Source of the DNA: Celerinatantimonas sp046054165
GTDB taxonomy: Bacteria; Pseudomonadota; Gammaproteobacteria; Enterobacterales; Celerinatantimonadaceae
Assembly: GCF_046054165.1 (NCBI RefSeq)
Contig: NZ_JBFNXK010000001.1
Span: forward strand, 124,001 to 188,000
DNA: 64,000 nucleotides
Direction: 5' to 3'
Shown here: one piece after another, positions 1 through 9,342 of the stretch
How positions within the stretch are numbered: position 1 is the stretch's first letter
Layout: the number at the start of each line of letters is the position of its first letter
Program-made: the position numbers and the translations under genes
The notes under the pieces: model-generated
What the model saw: only the letters and a program-made list of their open reading frames with translations
What the model was told of the DNA's origin: nothing
The model's database searches: none

Positions 1-3000
1 CCTATCCCGCGACAAGCGGGGGAACAAAAAACGATAGGTCATCTGCCCGGTAGCAGTATTGCGTTGGTTGCTTGTGAATATATCCAACAAACTAATCAAC
101 CTCTGGTGATCTTAACGGAAGACACATCCGGCGCTTTACGTCTTGAACATGAATTAAACGGATTGCTCGGCGCGGAACGAGTGAAATTTCTACCGGACTG
201 GGAAACCCTCCCTTACGATAATTTTTCACCCCATCAGGATGTTATCTCAAACCGATTACGGACTCTGTATCAGATGATCAACGGTGATGACTCGCAGGTC
301 TTCATCATGTCCGTTGCGACCTGGATGATGCGTACAGCTCCAGCTCAGTATATTCAAAGTCGAAGCCTTAAAATCAGCCAAGGACAAACGATTCGTTTAG
401 AACAGTTTCGCCAAAATCTAGTCACCGGAGGATATCAGCAAGTTGATCAAGTCTTGGGACATGGCGAATTTGCCGTCCGCGGTGGATTATTAGATCTGTT
501 TCCGATGGGGAGTACCGAACCTTATCGCGTCGATTTTTTCGATGACGAAGTGGATACCATCCGCAGTTTTGACCCGGATGACCAACGGAGCCAAAATACC
601 GTCTCCGAAATTGAGCTACTTCCAGCCCATGAGTTTCCAACGGATGCAGAAGCCATCGAATCATTTCGCAGCCGCTGGCGGCAACGCTTTGATACCCCTC
701 GTGAAGATGAATCTATTTATCAGCAGGTCTCCAAGGGAATATGGCCCGCCGGGATCGAATATTATCTCCCGATTTTTCATGAGAAAACAGCTCAGCTCAG
801 TGAATTGCTTCCTGCGCATATTCAGATTATGGCGATTGGTGATATTACAACGTCAGCCAATCAATTTTGGGAGAACATCCAACAGCGGTTTGAAAATGGC
901 CGCTATGACCGATTACGGCCCCTGCTCGATCCTGAAGATCTTTATCTGAATGTAGATCAGTGCTTTGCCAGTCTGAAGCAGTATCCCCGGATTAATCTGA
1001 AAACCGAAGCCGTCACCCCAGCGCCTGGTCGAACCAACTTAGCCATCGAACCATTACCCGAGCTTGCGTTCAATCATCAGCTCAGTGAACCCACTCAGCC
1101 GCTTCGCCAATTTATCGAGCAATCGTCGGATCAATGTTGTTTTGTCGTTGAAACAGCCGGGCGTCGGGAAGCGTTACAGTCCTTACTGAAACCACTTAAG
1201 ATCCAAATTAAAGTCATTCAGCATTTCACAGAAATCACCCCAGAACAGCGTTTTTATCTAATGATAGCGCCGCTTGAAGCCGGATTTATGCTTCAGGAAC
1301 AACAGTTGTCGATCATTGGGGAAAGCGACCTACTGGGGAAACAAATTGTCCGACGCCGAAACCGACGGGCTCATCAATCGACTAATGCCGATGCCATGAT
1401 CCGAAATTTGGCAGAGCTGTCCATCGGGCAACCCGTCGTCCATTTAGAACATGGTGTGGGCCGTTATCAAGGGCTCACCACACTCGACACCGGAACGGTT
1501 CAAACTGAATTTTTAACCCTACTTTATGCCAACGATGCCAAACTCTATGTTCCGGTATCCTCGTTGCATTTGATCAGCCGTTATAGCGGCAGCAATGATG
1601 AAACGGCGCCACTCCATAAACTGGGAAGTGATGCCTGGCAAAAAGCCCGTAATAAGGCCGCTGAAAAAGTTCGTGATGTTGCTGCTGAACTATTAGATAT
1701 CTATGCTCGCCGAGCGGCTAAACCCGGTTACGCATTCAAACTGGATGAATCGGCTTATCAGCAGTTCTGTGCCGATTTTCCCTTTGAAGAAACCGACGAT
1801 CAAATGCGCTCGATTCAAGCCGTACTGGCTGACATGAATCAACCTCTGGCGATGGATCGACTGGTCTGCGGTGATGTTGGGTTCGGCAAAACTGAAGTCG
1901 CTATGCGCGGCGCCTTTGTCGCCGTCAACGACAACAAACAGGTCGCAGTTTTAGTCCCCACCACCCTGTTAGCTCAGCAACACTATGATAATTTCTGTGA
2001 CCGATTTGCCAACTGGCCGGTGCGAATTGAGGTCTTATCCCGTTTTAAAACGGCCAAACAGCAGACCCAAATTCTTGAAGAACTTGCCGAAGGTAAAATC
2101 GATATCATCATCGGCACTCACAAGTTACTGGCTAAAAATATCAAGTTTAGTGACTTAGGGTTGTTGATTGTCGACGAAGAACACCGCTTTGGGGTTCGTC
2201 ACAAAGAACAAATCAAAGCCATGCGCTCCGACGTGGATATTTTAACGTTAACGGCAACACCGATCCCTCGGACCTTGAATATGGCGATGAGCGGCATGCG
2301 AGATCTGTCCATTATCGCGACCGCCCCAGCACGTCGATTGGCTGTTAAAACCTTTGTCCGTCGTCACGATGATGCTTTAATCAAAGAAGCGATCATCCGG
2401 GAAATCACCCGCGGTGGGCAGGTTTACTTCCTACATAATAATGTTGAAACCATTGAGCGAGTGGCTCAGCAATTACAAGAGTCCATCCCTCAGGCTCGTA
2501 TCGCGATCGGTCATGGTCAAATGCGAGAACGCCAACTCGAACGGATTATGTCGGATTTTCACCATCAGCGATTTAATGTGCTGGTTTGTACAACGATTAT
2601 TGAAACCGGGATCGACATTCCCAACGCGAACACTATTATCATTGATCAAGCTGACCATTTTGGGCTGGCGCAGTTGCACCAGTTACGAGGCCGGGTGGGT
2701 CGCTCTCATCATCAAGCCTATGCTTATTTGCTCACACCACCGCCCAAAGCGATGACTAAAGATGCGAAACGGCGACTGGATGCCATTGCGGAACTAGAAG
2801 ATCTAGGTGCAGGCTTTACCTTAGCGACCCACGATCTGGAGATTCGTGGTGCCGGAGAGCTGTTAGGGGACGAACAGAGCGGTCAAATCGAGGCCGTTGG
2901 ATTTACACTATATATGGAGATGTTGGAACGGGCCGTCAATGCGCTGAAATCTGGAAAAGAACCATCGCTGGACCTGCTTGAATCAGACCATGCCGAGGTA

Positions 3001-3450
3001 GAATTAGCGATCCCAGCCTTACTGCCCGATAACTATATTCAGGATGTCAATTCGCGGCTATCCATATACAAGCGTCTGGCTAGCTGTGACGATGACACCC
3101 AGTTAAGAGAGCTTCAGATTGAACTCATTGACCGCTTCGGACTACTCCCTGATGCCGCTAAAAATTTATTTATGATCCAAGAGATGAAACAATTAGCAAC
3201 TCAGATAGGTCTTAAACGAGTTGAGGCAGGCGCTAAATCAGGAACCATTGAATTTGGTCAGAACACCACGGTTGACTCACAATATTTGGTCTCACTGTTC
3301 CAACATCAGCCCAAAGATTATCAGATGACCAGCCCAAACCGCCTTAAATTTACCATTCACAGCATTGACCGACGGGAACGAATCGATCAGATCCAATCCT
3401 TGCTTAGAGATCTCTGTGCACATCAACTGCCGGAAGCCCAATATGCTTAA
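1..3450 (+). CDS. mfd: Transcription-repair coupling factor Mfd, 5' end missing
   Basis: Mfd is the ATP-driven translocase that removes RNA polymerase stalled at DNA damage and recruits UvrA. The reading frame is open from base 1 and its first codons (P-I-P-R-Q-A-G-E-Q) align with the start of E. coli Mfd, so the gene begins outside the window; the TTG at 64 is not the real start. The UvrB-homology region (around 175-560) contains DWETLPYD and LDLFPMGS. The RNA polymerase-interacting domain lies around 1430-1640, with HLEHGVGRYQGL. A Walker A motif GDVGFGKTE is near 1870 and the DEEH box near 2172. The helicase C-terminal and TRCF domains run to the stop. Length agrees with the roughly 1150-residue family. 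The stop codon overlaps the next gene. Confidence 0.97.
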   Translation, partial: PIPRQAGEQKTIGHLPGSSIALVACEYIQQTNQPLVILTEDTSGALRLEHELNGLLGAERVKFLPDWETLPYDNFSPHQDVISNRLRTLYQMINGDDSQVFIMSVATWMMRTAPAQYIQSRSLKISQGQTIRLEQFRQNLVTGGYQQVDQVLGHGEFAVRGGLLDLFPMGSTEPYRVDFFDDEVDTIRSFDPDDQRSQNTVSEIELLPAHEFPTDAEAIESFRSRWRQRFDTPREDESIYQQVSKGIWPAGIEYYLPIFHEKTAQLSELLPAHIQIMAIGDITTSANQFWENIQQRFENGRYDRLRPLLDPEDLYLNVDQCFASLKQYPRINLKTEAVTPAPGRTNLAIEPLPELAFNHQLSEPTQPLRQFIEQSSDQCCFVVETAGRREALQSLLKPLKIQIKVIQHFTEITPEQRFYLMIAPLEAGFMLQEQQLSIIGESDLLGKQIVRRRNRRAHQSTNADAMIRNLAELSIGQPVVHLEHGVGRYQGLTTLDTGTVQTEFLTLLYANDAKLYVPVSSLHLISRYSGSNDETAPLHKLGSDAWQKARNKAAEKVRDVAAELLDIYARRAAKPGYAFKLDESAYQQFCADFPFEETDDQMRSIQAVLADMNQPLAMDRLVCGDVGFGKTEVAMRGAFVAVNDNKQVAVLVPTTLLAQQHYDNFCDRFANWPVRIEVLSRFKTAKQQTQILEELAEGKIDIIIGTHKLLAKNIKFSDLGLLIVDEEHRFGVRHKEQIKAMRSDVDILTLTATPIPRTLNMAMSGMRDLSIIATAPARRLAVKTFVRRHDDALIKEAIIREITRGGQVYFLHNNVETIERVAQQLQESIPQARIAIGHGQMRERQLERIMSDFHHQRFNVLVCTTIIETGIDIPNANTIIIDQADHFGLAQLHQLRGRVGRSHHQAYAYLLTPPPKAMTKDAKRRLDAIAELEDLGAGFTLATHDLEIRGAGELLGDEQSGQIEAVGFTLYMEMLERAVNALKSGKEPSLDLLESDHAEVELAIPALLPDNYIQDVNSRLSIYKRLASCDDDTQLRELQIELIDRFGLLPDAAKNLFMIQEMKQLATQIGLKRVEAGAKSGTIEFGQNTTVDSQYLVSLFQHQPKDYQMTSPNRLKFTIHSIDRRERIDQIQSLLRDLCAHQLPEAQYA

Positions 3451-4285
3451 AAAATTTACAACGACTACCTTCATTTCTCTGGTGGCACTCACTAGCCTTT
3501 GCGTCTCATTTGCACAAGCTCGTACCTTTGATGTCGAACTGATCCTGTTTAAACGCAATGACCCACAGCCCACTGGAGAATATTGGGATCAGAGCCAACA
3601 ACAGCTCTCGATCACCCCAACTCAGCAACTGCTCGCTCCCCTTCTCAAGTGCAGCCCGGATAACTGTGATTTACCGCAGCAACTGCCGGTTGAAATCAAT
3701 GGCAGCGGCTGGCCAGTGCAAGGTCCCATCCGAGTACAAATGTTACCGGCCTCTCAATTCGGATTGAATCAACAATGGAATGTCATTCGTCATCACGCCG
3801 CATTTACCCCCCTGCTACATATGCTCTGGCGTGAAAATATTCCGTCCCGAGCCCGTTCAACCTATTTAGGAATAGAAGCAGGTAAACAGCTTCCTATAAT
3901 TCAAACGACAGACAACCAACAACCTCAGTGGGAATTGCAAGGCGGACTTCGCATCTATTTACAACATTATTTATATATTGATTCGCAGTTACTATTAACC
4001 GAGCAACAACCGTTGCAGCCAAGTCTATCCGCACCGAATCAGGAAAATACATCAACGCCTTCAGACTCTTCCTCTGAAGGAAATGCTGCAATCACATCTA
4101 ATACAGCCGCCCCCAACGAAGACACTTCCCTGCCGCAAATGCAGTTTGTGAGCTATAAATTTGATCAAAAGCGGCGAGTTCGCTCCGGAGAAATTCATTA
4201 TTTTGACCATCCCAAACTGGGCATGATCATCCAAATTCGCAAAATTCCAGAAACGGAACCAAACGGGCAAAATAGTGACGAATAG
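3443..4285 (+). CDS. csiV: CsiV-like peptidoglycan-associated periplasmic protein
   Basis: The ATG at 3443 overlaps the end of mfd and opens with a signal peptide: a basic start, a hydrophobic core and an A-Q-A cleavage site near residue 26. An upstream in-frame start at 3365 would bury this peptide, so 3443 is preferred. The mature protein begins R-T-F-D-V-E-L-I-L-F-K-R-N, characteristic of the CsiV family. In Vibrio cholerae CsiV binds peptidoglycan and activates PBP1a through LpoA; that role is known for the family and only inferred here. A low-complexity Ser/Thr/Asn/Glu linker lies around residues 195-235. The neighbourhood next to mfd is, from memory, also the Vibrio arrangement. Confidence 0.8.
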   Translation: MLKKFTTTTFISLVALTSLCVSFAQARTFDVELILFKRNDPQPTGEYWDQSQQQLSITPTQQLLAPLLKCSPDNCDLPQQLPVEINGSGWPVQGPIRVQMLPASQFGLNQQWNVIRHHAAFTPLLHMLWRENIPSRARSTYLGIEAGKQLPIIQTTDNQQPQWELQGGLRIYLQHYLYIDSQLLLTEQQPLQPSLSAPNQENTSTPSDSSSEGNAAITSNTAAPNEDTSLPQMQFVSYKFDQKRRVRSGEIHYFDHPKLGMIIQIRKIPETEPNGQNSDE

Positions 4286-4289
4286 CCAT

Positions 4290-4823
4290 TTAACGCATCT
4301 GGAATCGAACCACAGCTAGTAGTGCGGCGATCGTAATCGCATCAGTGATTTCGCCGCGCTGGATCATGGCCAAGGCATCATCCAAAACCAGACGGCGCAC
4401 TGTAATATCTTCGGTTTCTTCTAACTGTTGTTCACCCTGATGCAAACCCGTTGCAATAAAAATATGTGCGAGCTCATCAGTCACTGAATTGGATAAATGC
4501 ATTTGCAACAAAGGCTGCATATGATCGGCGCGTAAGCCGGTTTCCTCAGCTAATTCGCGATGCGCTGCATCCAGAGGTAATTCGCCTTGCGGGCAACCGC
4601 CTTCCGGGAGTTCCCAGCTATACTGATCGATAGCATAGCGACTCTGTCCAACCAAATAGACATCGCCATCATCCGTGAGAGGGACCACGCCCACGGCCGT
4701 ATTTTTAAAATGGATCATGCCATACGTTGCCGGATGCCCGGCAGGATTAATGACCTGTCGATCCTCAACACGGATCCACGGATTTTCATACACAACTTCT
4801 GATGATTTTGTTTCCCAGCCCAT
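4290..4823 (-). CDS. NUDIX hydrolase, ADP-ribose pyrophosphatase type
   Basis: A 177-residue protein with a complete NUDIX box: G-x5-E-x7-R-E-L-A-E-E-T-G-L, residues about 76-98. This motif binds Mg2+ and cleaves nucleoside diphosphates linked to another group. The N-terminal strand with V-Y-E-N-P-W-I-R-V and the spacing resemble ADP-sugar pyrophosphatases of the NudF/YffH type, but the substrate cannot be read from sequence. It faces the csiV-like gene tail to tail with a gap of only 4 bases. AGAGAGA upstream of the ATG may serve as ribosome-binding site. Confidence 0.85.
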   Translation of the reverse strand: MGWETKSSEVVYENPWIRVEDRQVINPAGHPATYGMIHFKNTAVGVVPLTDDGDVYLVGQSRYAIDQYSWELPEGGCPQGELPLDAAHRELAEETGLRADHMQPLLQMHLSNSVTDELAHIFIATGLHQGEQQLEETEDITVRRLVLDDALAMIQRGEITDAITIAALLAVVRFQMR

Positions 4824-4853
4824 AATAGATGTCTCTCTAAATTCGATTGGATC

Positions 4854-4883
4854 AAAAACGGGACTTTGATAAGTCCCGTTTCA
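4854..4883 (-). terminator. Rho-independent terminator of ndh
   Basis: Perfect 11-bp stem (4856-4866 with 4871-4881), 4-base loop. Read on the minus strand, the stem ends in a run of five T. It lies 18 bases beyond the ndh stop codon. Confidence 0.85.
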
Positions 4884-4899
4884 GCATATCATGATTGCA

Positions 4900-6219
4900 T
4901 TAATGCAATTTCAGCTTAGGTCGCAAAGCGCGGTTAATACGCCCAACCAGCATAATCAAACCCGTTTTGAAATAACCATATAGCGCAATCTGATGCATTC
5001 GATACAATGAAATATAAACGACACGAGCAATACGCCCTTCCACTTTCATTGAACCTTTCATCAGGTTCCCCATCAGTGAACCCACGGTACTATAATGACT
5101 CAATGACACTAACGAGCCATGATCTTTATAAACATACTCTTTTAGCGGTTTCTGATTCAAAGAGGCCAAAATATTCGCATACGCGCAATCGGACATCTGG
5201 TGAGCAGACTGAGCCCGAGGAGGAACTGTTTTACCGGAATCATCAATCGGACAACTGGCACAATCCCCAATCGCATACACATTATCATCTTGAGTCGTTT
5301 GCAATGTTTTACGCACAACAAGCTGATTAATACGGTTGGTTTCGAGTCCGCCCAGCTCTTTCATAAAATCAGGGCATTTAATCCCAGCCGCCCAAACCAT
5401 CAAATCCGCAGCAATCAGCTCACCTTCTTTAGTCATCAACCCTTGCGCTGAAGCTTCTGTAATCATGGTTGCCGTACGGACATCAACGCCCATTTTACTT
5501 AACTCATGATGTGCAGCCCCGGCGATTCGCTCTGGCAATGCAGGCAGAATACGAGGACCCGCTTCAACCAAAGTGACATCTAGGCAGTCATTAGACACGT
5601 AAGGCATTCCATAATTTTTTAATTGCTGGGCTGCATTATGAAGCTCCGCCGATAACTCTACGCCGGTGGCTCCGCCCCCAACAATAGCAATGCGCACTCT
5701 ATCGTCATCTTTTTTCGGATTTTGCAGATCAACGCCGGATTCTACAGAAAATTGTAAAAATCGATTCAACATCCGCTCATGGAAATACTGGGCTCGTTGT
5801 GGGTTATCGAGGAAAATACAGTGGTCTTTAACGCCTTTGGTCCCAAAATCATTCGAAATAGAGCCAATAGCCATCACCAGAATATCGTAATCGATCTGGC
5901 GAGATGGTAATAATTCGACGCCATCATCATCAATCACAGGAGCTAATTCAATTTTTTTGTTTTCTCGATCTAAACTAACCATCGAACCCAGCTGGTAATC
6001 AAAGCCGCTATTGGAAGCCTGAGAACGGTAACTCAGTGCGTCGATCCCCGAATCCAGAGAACCGGCCGCGACTTCATGCAACAACGGTTTCCATAAATGA
6101 GTCCGATTCCGGTCTACCAGTGTGACCAGTGCTTTTTTCTTCCGACCGAGCTTCCGCCCGAGTTTAGTCACCAGTTCTAATCCACCAGCACCACCACCGA
6201 CGACGACAATCTTCAGCAT
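4900..6219 (-). CDS. ndh: Type II NADH:quinone oxidoreductase Ndh
   Basis: Single-subunit, non-proton-pumping NADH dehydrogenase that passes electrons from NADH through FAD to ubiquinone at the inner membrane. The 439 residues match the roughly 434 of E. coli Ndh. The FAD-binding dinucleotide fold is at residues 4-13 (IVVVGGGAGG) and the NADH-binding fold at about 177-188 (IAIVGGGATGVE). A-I-G-D-C-A near residue 316 is the second FAD contact. The C-terminal segment with Arg/Lys-rich amphipathic stretches is the membrane anchor. GGAG stands about 8 bases before the ATG. Gene order with ycfP, nagZ and hinT resembles E. coli. Confidence 0.96.
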   Translation of the reverse strand: MLKIVVVGGGAGGLELVTKLGRKLGRKKKALVTLVDRNRTHLWKPLLHEVAAGSLDSGIDALSYRSQASNSGFDYQLGSMVSLDRENKKIELAPVIDDDGVELLPSRQIDYDILVMAIGSISNDFGTKGVKDHCIFLDNPQRAQYFHERMLNRFLQFSVESGVDLQNPKKDDDRVRIAIVGGGATGVELSAELHNAAQQLKNYGMPYVSNDCLDVTLVEAGPRILPALPERIAGAAHHELSKMGVDVRTATMITEASAQGLMTKEGELIAADLMVWAAGIKCPDFMKELGGLETNRINQLVVRKTLQTTQDDNVYAIGDCASCPIDDSGKTVPPRAQSAHQMSDCAYANILASLNQKPLKEYVYKDHGSLVSLSHYSTVGSLMGNLMKGSMKVEGRIARVVYISLYRMHQIALYGYFKTGLIMLVGRINRALRPKLKLH

Positions 6220-6685
6220 GGGTTCATCTCCAAAATATATGAATTAATCCAATCGTTATTCATGACAAAAGTAGCTACTGCTGTCATTTATTTATGAGGG
6301 CCTATTGATCTTTGATGTTCGAATTTTGTTCGCATCAAACACTTTTTAAACGTAATACCTCTACACAACTTAACTAAAGTAAGTCGGGAGATATGCAGAT
6401 CCTGAATGCGTTTCAATGAACCTTTTCGGCAACATCTGAGCACAACTATCCGCCGCTAGATGTGTTTTGTGGAGAATCACTACACGACACAGCGTCTGCC
6501 TTGTTTGTATTACCTTTGATTTATTGAAAAAATAATCAACAAAGGTCAACAGGCCCTATAGGAAGATTATAAAGATTTACGGGTGACTTTCATCACATTT
6601 TTTGAGAAATATCAATTTTTATAAGGGAATTAACATCTCTTATAAAAATTGATAACAAACCGGTACTGGTTTTGGGGAAGTTATG
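6220..6685. other. Intergenic region ndh-ycfP holding a repeat element
   Basis: 466 bases between ndh and ycfP, both on the minus strand. Most of it (6297-6557) is a copy of the inverted-repeat-ended element described separately. The remainder (6558-6685) is AT-rich and includes an imperfect hairpin built on ATCAATTTTTATAAG / CTTATAAAAATTGAT (about 6609-6652). No coding sequence was found. Confidence 0.7.
6297..6557. repeat. MITE-like repeat element, copy A
   Basis: A 261-base element bounded by inverted ends AGGGCCTATTGATCTTTG (6297-6314) and its complement at 6540-6557, which match at 16 of 18 positions. It shares inner sequence with copy B (29848-30113): an AATTTTGTTC segment near the left end and the tTTTGTGGAGAAT(A/C)ACTACACG segment near 6470. 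It has no coding capacity, as expected for a miniature inverted-repeat transposable element mobilised in trans. No convincing target-site duplication is visible. Confidence 0.75.
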
Positions 6686-7261
6686 CTAGATTTGAACGGC
6701 ATGTAGCTGAGGGAGACATTGCCTGTTCCGATGCGTTTTAATTCGAGATAAATAAGCCCCTAAATCAGCAAATTTATGGGTTTGTACTTCATCCCAAATA
6801 ATTTCATAAAATGGCTGCAATTCTTGAGCAAGAGCTTCAGTATCCAATAATTCATCGTTTCGGGATAAAACAACCAAACTTTTATGTTGATTTAATTCCC
6901 GAAAATTTTGCACACATTTACCTTTAATATGTTCAAATTCTTCAATCCGTTCGACTTTACCACCCATATTTGTCTCAGGATGTAAATTCGGGTTAATCAA
7001 AACCGAGGGAATGCCACATAAAAAACCGATGCGTTCACTCCAATATCCCCCCAAACCCACGCCGACGATTACAATCGGTTCATCTGGAGAGCAATGACTA
7101 ATCACTTCAGTTACAGCATTCAGCAAATGACTCAAATCATGTTTAGGATGAATGGTGCTATAAGAAATTGCATGCACGTTGGGATCGATAAACTGCAACT
7201 GCATGACTTTTTGGTAGTTACCCGGGCTTGTTGAATCAAAACCGTGTAGATAGATAATCAT
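6686..7261 (-). CDS. ycfP: YcfP/YqiA-family esterase-like alpha/beta hydrolase
   Basis: Starts M-I-I-Y-L-H-G-F-D-S-T-S-P-G-N and continues collinearly with E. coli YcfP (C-G-x-G-L-G-G-Y-W type nucleophile elbow, here G-V-G-L-G-G-Y-W-S-E-R-I-G-F-L-C). The usual Ser of the elbow is Gly-Leu in this family, so catalytic activity is uncertain. S-R-N-D-E and T-H-K-F near the C-terminus give the Asp and His positions. The second of two adjacent ATGs (7261) matches the family start; 7264 is possible. The C-terminus is about 11 residues longer than in E. coli. Upstream lies nagZ on the same strand, 251 bases away. Confidence 0.88.
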   Translation of the reverse strand: MIIYLHGFDSTSPGNYQKVMQLQFIDPNVHAISYSTIHPKHDLSHLLNAVTEVISHCSPDEPIVIVGVGLGGYWSERIGFLCGIPSVLINPNLHPETNMGGKVERIEEFEHIKGKCVQNFRELNQHKSLVVLSRNDELLDTEALAQELQPFYEIIWDEVQTHKFADLGAYLSRIKTHRNRQCLPQLHAVQI

Positions 7262-7295
7262 CATCCTCTCCCGCTAACAAAAATAAATAAACAAA

Positions 7296-7313
7296 GACCT
7301 ATTAATCTTTCAT
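7296..7313. repeat. Solo end of the MITE-like repeat
   Basis: GACCTATTAATCTTTCAT matches the left end of copy B (GGTCTGTTAATCTTTCAT) at 15 of 18 positions. No right end is visible within the next 250 bases, so this looks like a decayed copy. Confidence 0.4.
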
Positions 7314-7406
7314 TCCTCGCGTGGTAGCCCTGAATCCATATCGAAAACAAACGGTATATCTCATGTATCAACACCGCCGCCGACCAGAACCACAGACGGA
7401 AATAAG

Positions 7407-7459
7407 TTTATCTAAAATCATCCTATCTCATATTCATTCATAAAACGATTTTAGATAAA
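7407..7459. repeat. 13-bp perfect inverted repeat downstream of nagZ
   Basis: TTTATCTAAAATC (7407-7419) and its exact complement (7447-7459) are separated by 27 bases. It lies between nagZ and ycfP. There is no T-run next to the stem, so it may be a processed RNA structure or a weak terminator rather than a canonical one. Confidence 0.5.
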
Positions 7460-7512
7460 GTAAGAATGAATTTTGCAAAATTAACAGCGCCTAATTCCCT
7501 TAAGAGTAATCC

Positions 7513-8523
7513 TCACTTCCCAAAACCTGCAAGTATTTGTTGGGCTTTTTGATAACGACTCTGCCGCGTTAGTTCAGACCATGCCATGGCGGTAGCCTTG
7601 GGCTCAAGCAATAGCGCTTTATCCGATTTCCACTCGATTGATAATCGATCCAATAGCAATTCAGTTCCGGGACGATCATTACAAGCGAGTAATAGATCAC
7701 ACCCGGCATTCAATGCCTGAAGAGCTCGCTCCTGAATATCACCTTCCACCGATGCCGCTTTCATCGACAAATCATCACTAAAGATCACACCTGTAAATCC
7801 AAACTGCTGGCGCAAAATATCTTTAAGCCAAGTGGCTGAAAAACCAGCAGGATGTTCACAGACCTGCGGATACCTCACATGAGCCGGCATAATCGCATCT
7901 AACTTATGCTGATTAATCAATTGTTGAAACGGCAATAGATCCGTTGCAAATATTTCATTATACGAACGCTCATCAATGGCTACACTGACATGAGAATCCG
8001 CTTTTACACTGCCATGCCCTGGGAAATGTTTCCCCACGGAGCGCATTCCCGAGCTATGCATCCCATCGATCCAAGCTCCGGCGATATCAGCCACATCACT
8101 GGGAACGGCAGAAAAAGCCCGGTCGCCTATCACGTCACTAATACCGTCACAATCTAAAACCGGAGCCAGACTCAAATCGATATCACAAGCCCGCAATTCT
8201 GCAGCCATTAGCCAACCCAATTCGCGAGCGAGCTCCGTCGCCGTAAGCTGATGTTCTTGTGCAATAAATTGAATCGTTCCGGGGCTAGGCAGTTCAGTAA
8301 AAGCTTTTCGAAAACGTTGAACGCGTCCACCTTCATGGTCAGTCACGATCAAAAGAGGTTCGCTTCGGCTCTGTCGAATCTGCCTAACCAGATTTTCTAA
8401 CTGTTCCCGGTCTAAATAATTACGGCTAAATAAAATGACACCTGCCACTAAAGGATGGGCTAAAAGTTCACGTTCACCCGGTTCAAGCTCAGTTCCTTCC
8501 AGATCAATAAATAACGGCCCCAT
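7513..8523 (-). CDS. nagZ: Beta-N-acetylhexosaminidase NagZ
   Basis: Glycoside hydrolase family 3 enzyme that removes GlcNAc from 1,6-anhydro-muropeptides in the cytoplasm during peptidoglycan recycling. The ATG at 8523 is chosen because GAGGA lies 6 bases before it and because M-G-P-L-F-I-D-L-E-G matches the family start; an upstream TTG at 8535 is less likely. The signature KHFPGHG is at residues 165-171, followed by D176-S-H178, the His-Asp dyad. The nucleophile is in F-S-D-D-L-S-M at about 248-254. At 336 residues it is the expected length. Confidence 0.96.
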   Translation of the reverse strand: MGPLFIDLEGTELEPGERELLAHPLVAGVILFSRNYLDREQLENLVRQIRQSRSEPLLIVTDHEGGRVQRFRKAFTELPSPGTIQFIAQEHQLTATELARELGWLMAAELRACDIDLSLAPVLDCDGISDVIGDRAFSAVPSDVADIAGAWIDGMHSSGMRSVGKHFPGHGSVKADSHVSVAIDERSYNEIFATDLLPFQQLINQHKLDAIMPAHVRYPQVCEHPAGFSATWLKDILRQQFGFTGVIFSDDLSMKAASVEGDIQERALQALNAGCDLLLACNDRPGTELLLDRLSIEWKSDKALLLEPKATAMAWSELTRQSRYQKAQQILAGFGK

Positions 8524-8742
8524 TATATTCCTCAAGTTATGCGCGACTTATCAACTCACTCGCTATTTTTAATAATTTCACAGGTAATCGCTTACTGGTA
8601 CATCCTGTTGATTCAATGACTCAATCAGGCAACGCCCTATTATTTTATAAAATACATCTTTTTGATCGCTGTTCGAGCTCACAATACCCAACAAATCATT
8701 GAACACGATGATATAACGATAACCAATGACCGCCTACCCCAC

Positions 8743-9084
8743 CTATAATGGAGCCAAACGTTTACCACCTAGCAAATGCATGTGTAGGTGAAATACTTCC
8801 TGTCCGCCAAATTCATTACAATTCATCACTAAACGATATCCGTCTTCGGCAATGCCTTCTTGTGCGGCCAGTTTACCGGCAACGGTTACCATCCGCCCGA
8901 TAGTGAGTTCATCACTTTCAGTGACATCATTGACCGTTGGGATCAGCTTATTGGGGACAATCAGAATATGTACGGGAGCTTTTGGAGAAATATCACGGAA
9001 GGCGCTGACAAGTTCATCCTGATATAACAATTCGGTAGGAATTTCCTGACGTATAATTTTACTAAAAATTGTTTCTTCTGCCAT
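8743..9084 (-). CDS. hinT: HIT-family purine nucleoside phosphoramidase HinT
   Basis: Small nucleotide-binding hydrolase that cleaves P-N bonds of adenosine phosphoramidates. The His triad H-L-H-M-H-L-L is at residues 99-105, and the N-terminus M-A-E-E-T-I-F-S-K-I-I is nearly identical to E. coli HinT. The ATG at 9084 is preferred over the preceding GTG at 9087. The protein ends A-P-L shortly after the triad, about six residues before the E. coli C-terminal tail; that tail influences activity in E. coli, so the loss may matter. Confidence 0.95.
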   Translation of the reverse strand: MAEETIFSKIIRQEIPTELLYQDELVSAFRDISPKAPVHILIVPNKLIPTVNDVTESDELTIGRMVTVAGKLAAQEGIAEDGYRLVMNCNEFGGQEVFHLHMHLLGGKRLAPL

Positions 9085-9295
9085 CACAGTTACTCATTAA
9101 GTATAAAAGACGATGACTTATAAGATTAATCGACTCCTATTCAGAAGCCAACACCCAATTGACACAAGAATAAAGTAAAGGAATGAAATCACCGCAAATA
9201 TGAGGCATATCTATGGCTTTTTATGCGCTCCCCAAACAAAAATTTTGTATGGATGTATTGTGAGTCCTCTTCACTTTTATAAAAGAATATAGAGC

Positions 9296-9331
9296 GGATA
9301 AAGTGCATCCGAAAATCAACGCACTTTATCC
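9296..9331. terminator. Strong hairpin between queD-like gene and hinT
   Basis: Perfect 11-bp stem GGATAAAGTGC (9296-9306) with 9321-9331, loop 14 bases. It lies just beyond the stop of the minus-strand QueD-like gene. The U-tract in that direction is weak, while the plus strand shows AAAAAA after the stem, so its direction is uncertain. Confidence 0.55.
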
Positions 9332-9342
9332 AAAAAAGTCAG

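Noticed and set aside
64..3450. TTG at 64 as start of mfd
   Set aside because: The frame is open from base 1 and the upstream codons match the N-terminus of Mfd, so the true start is outside the window.
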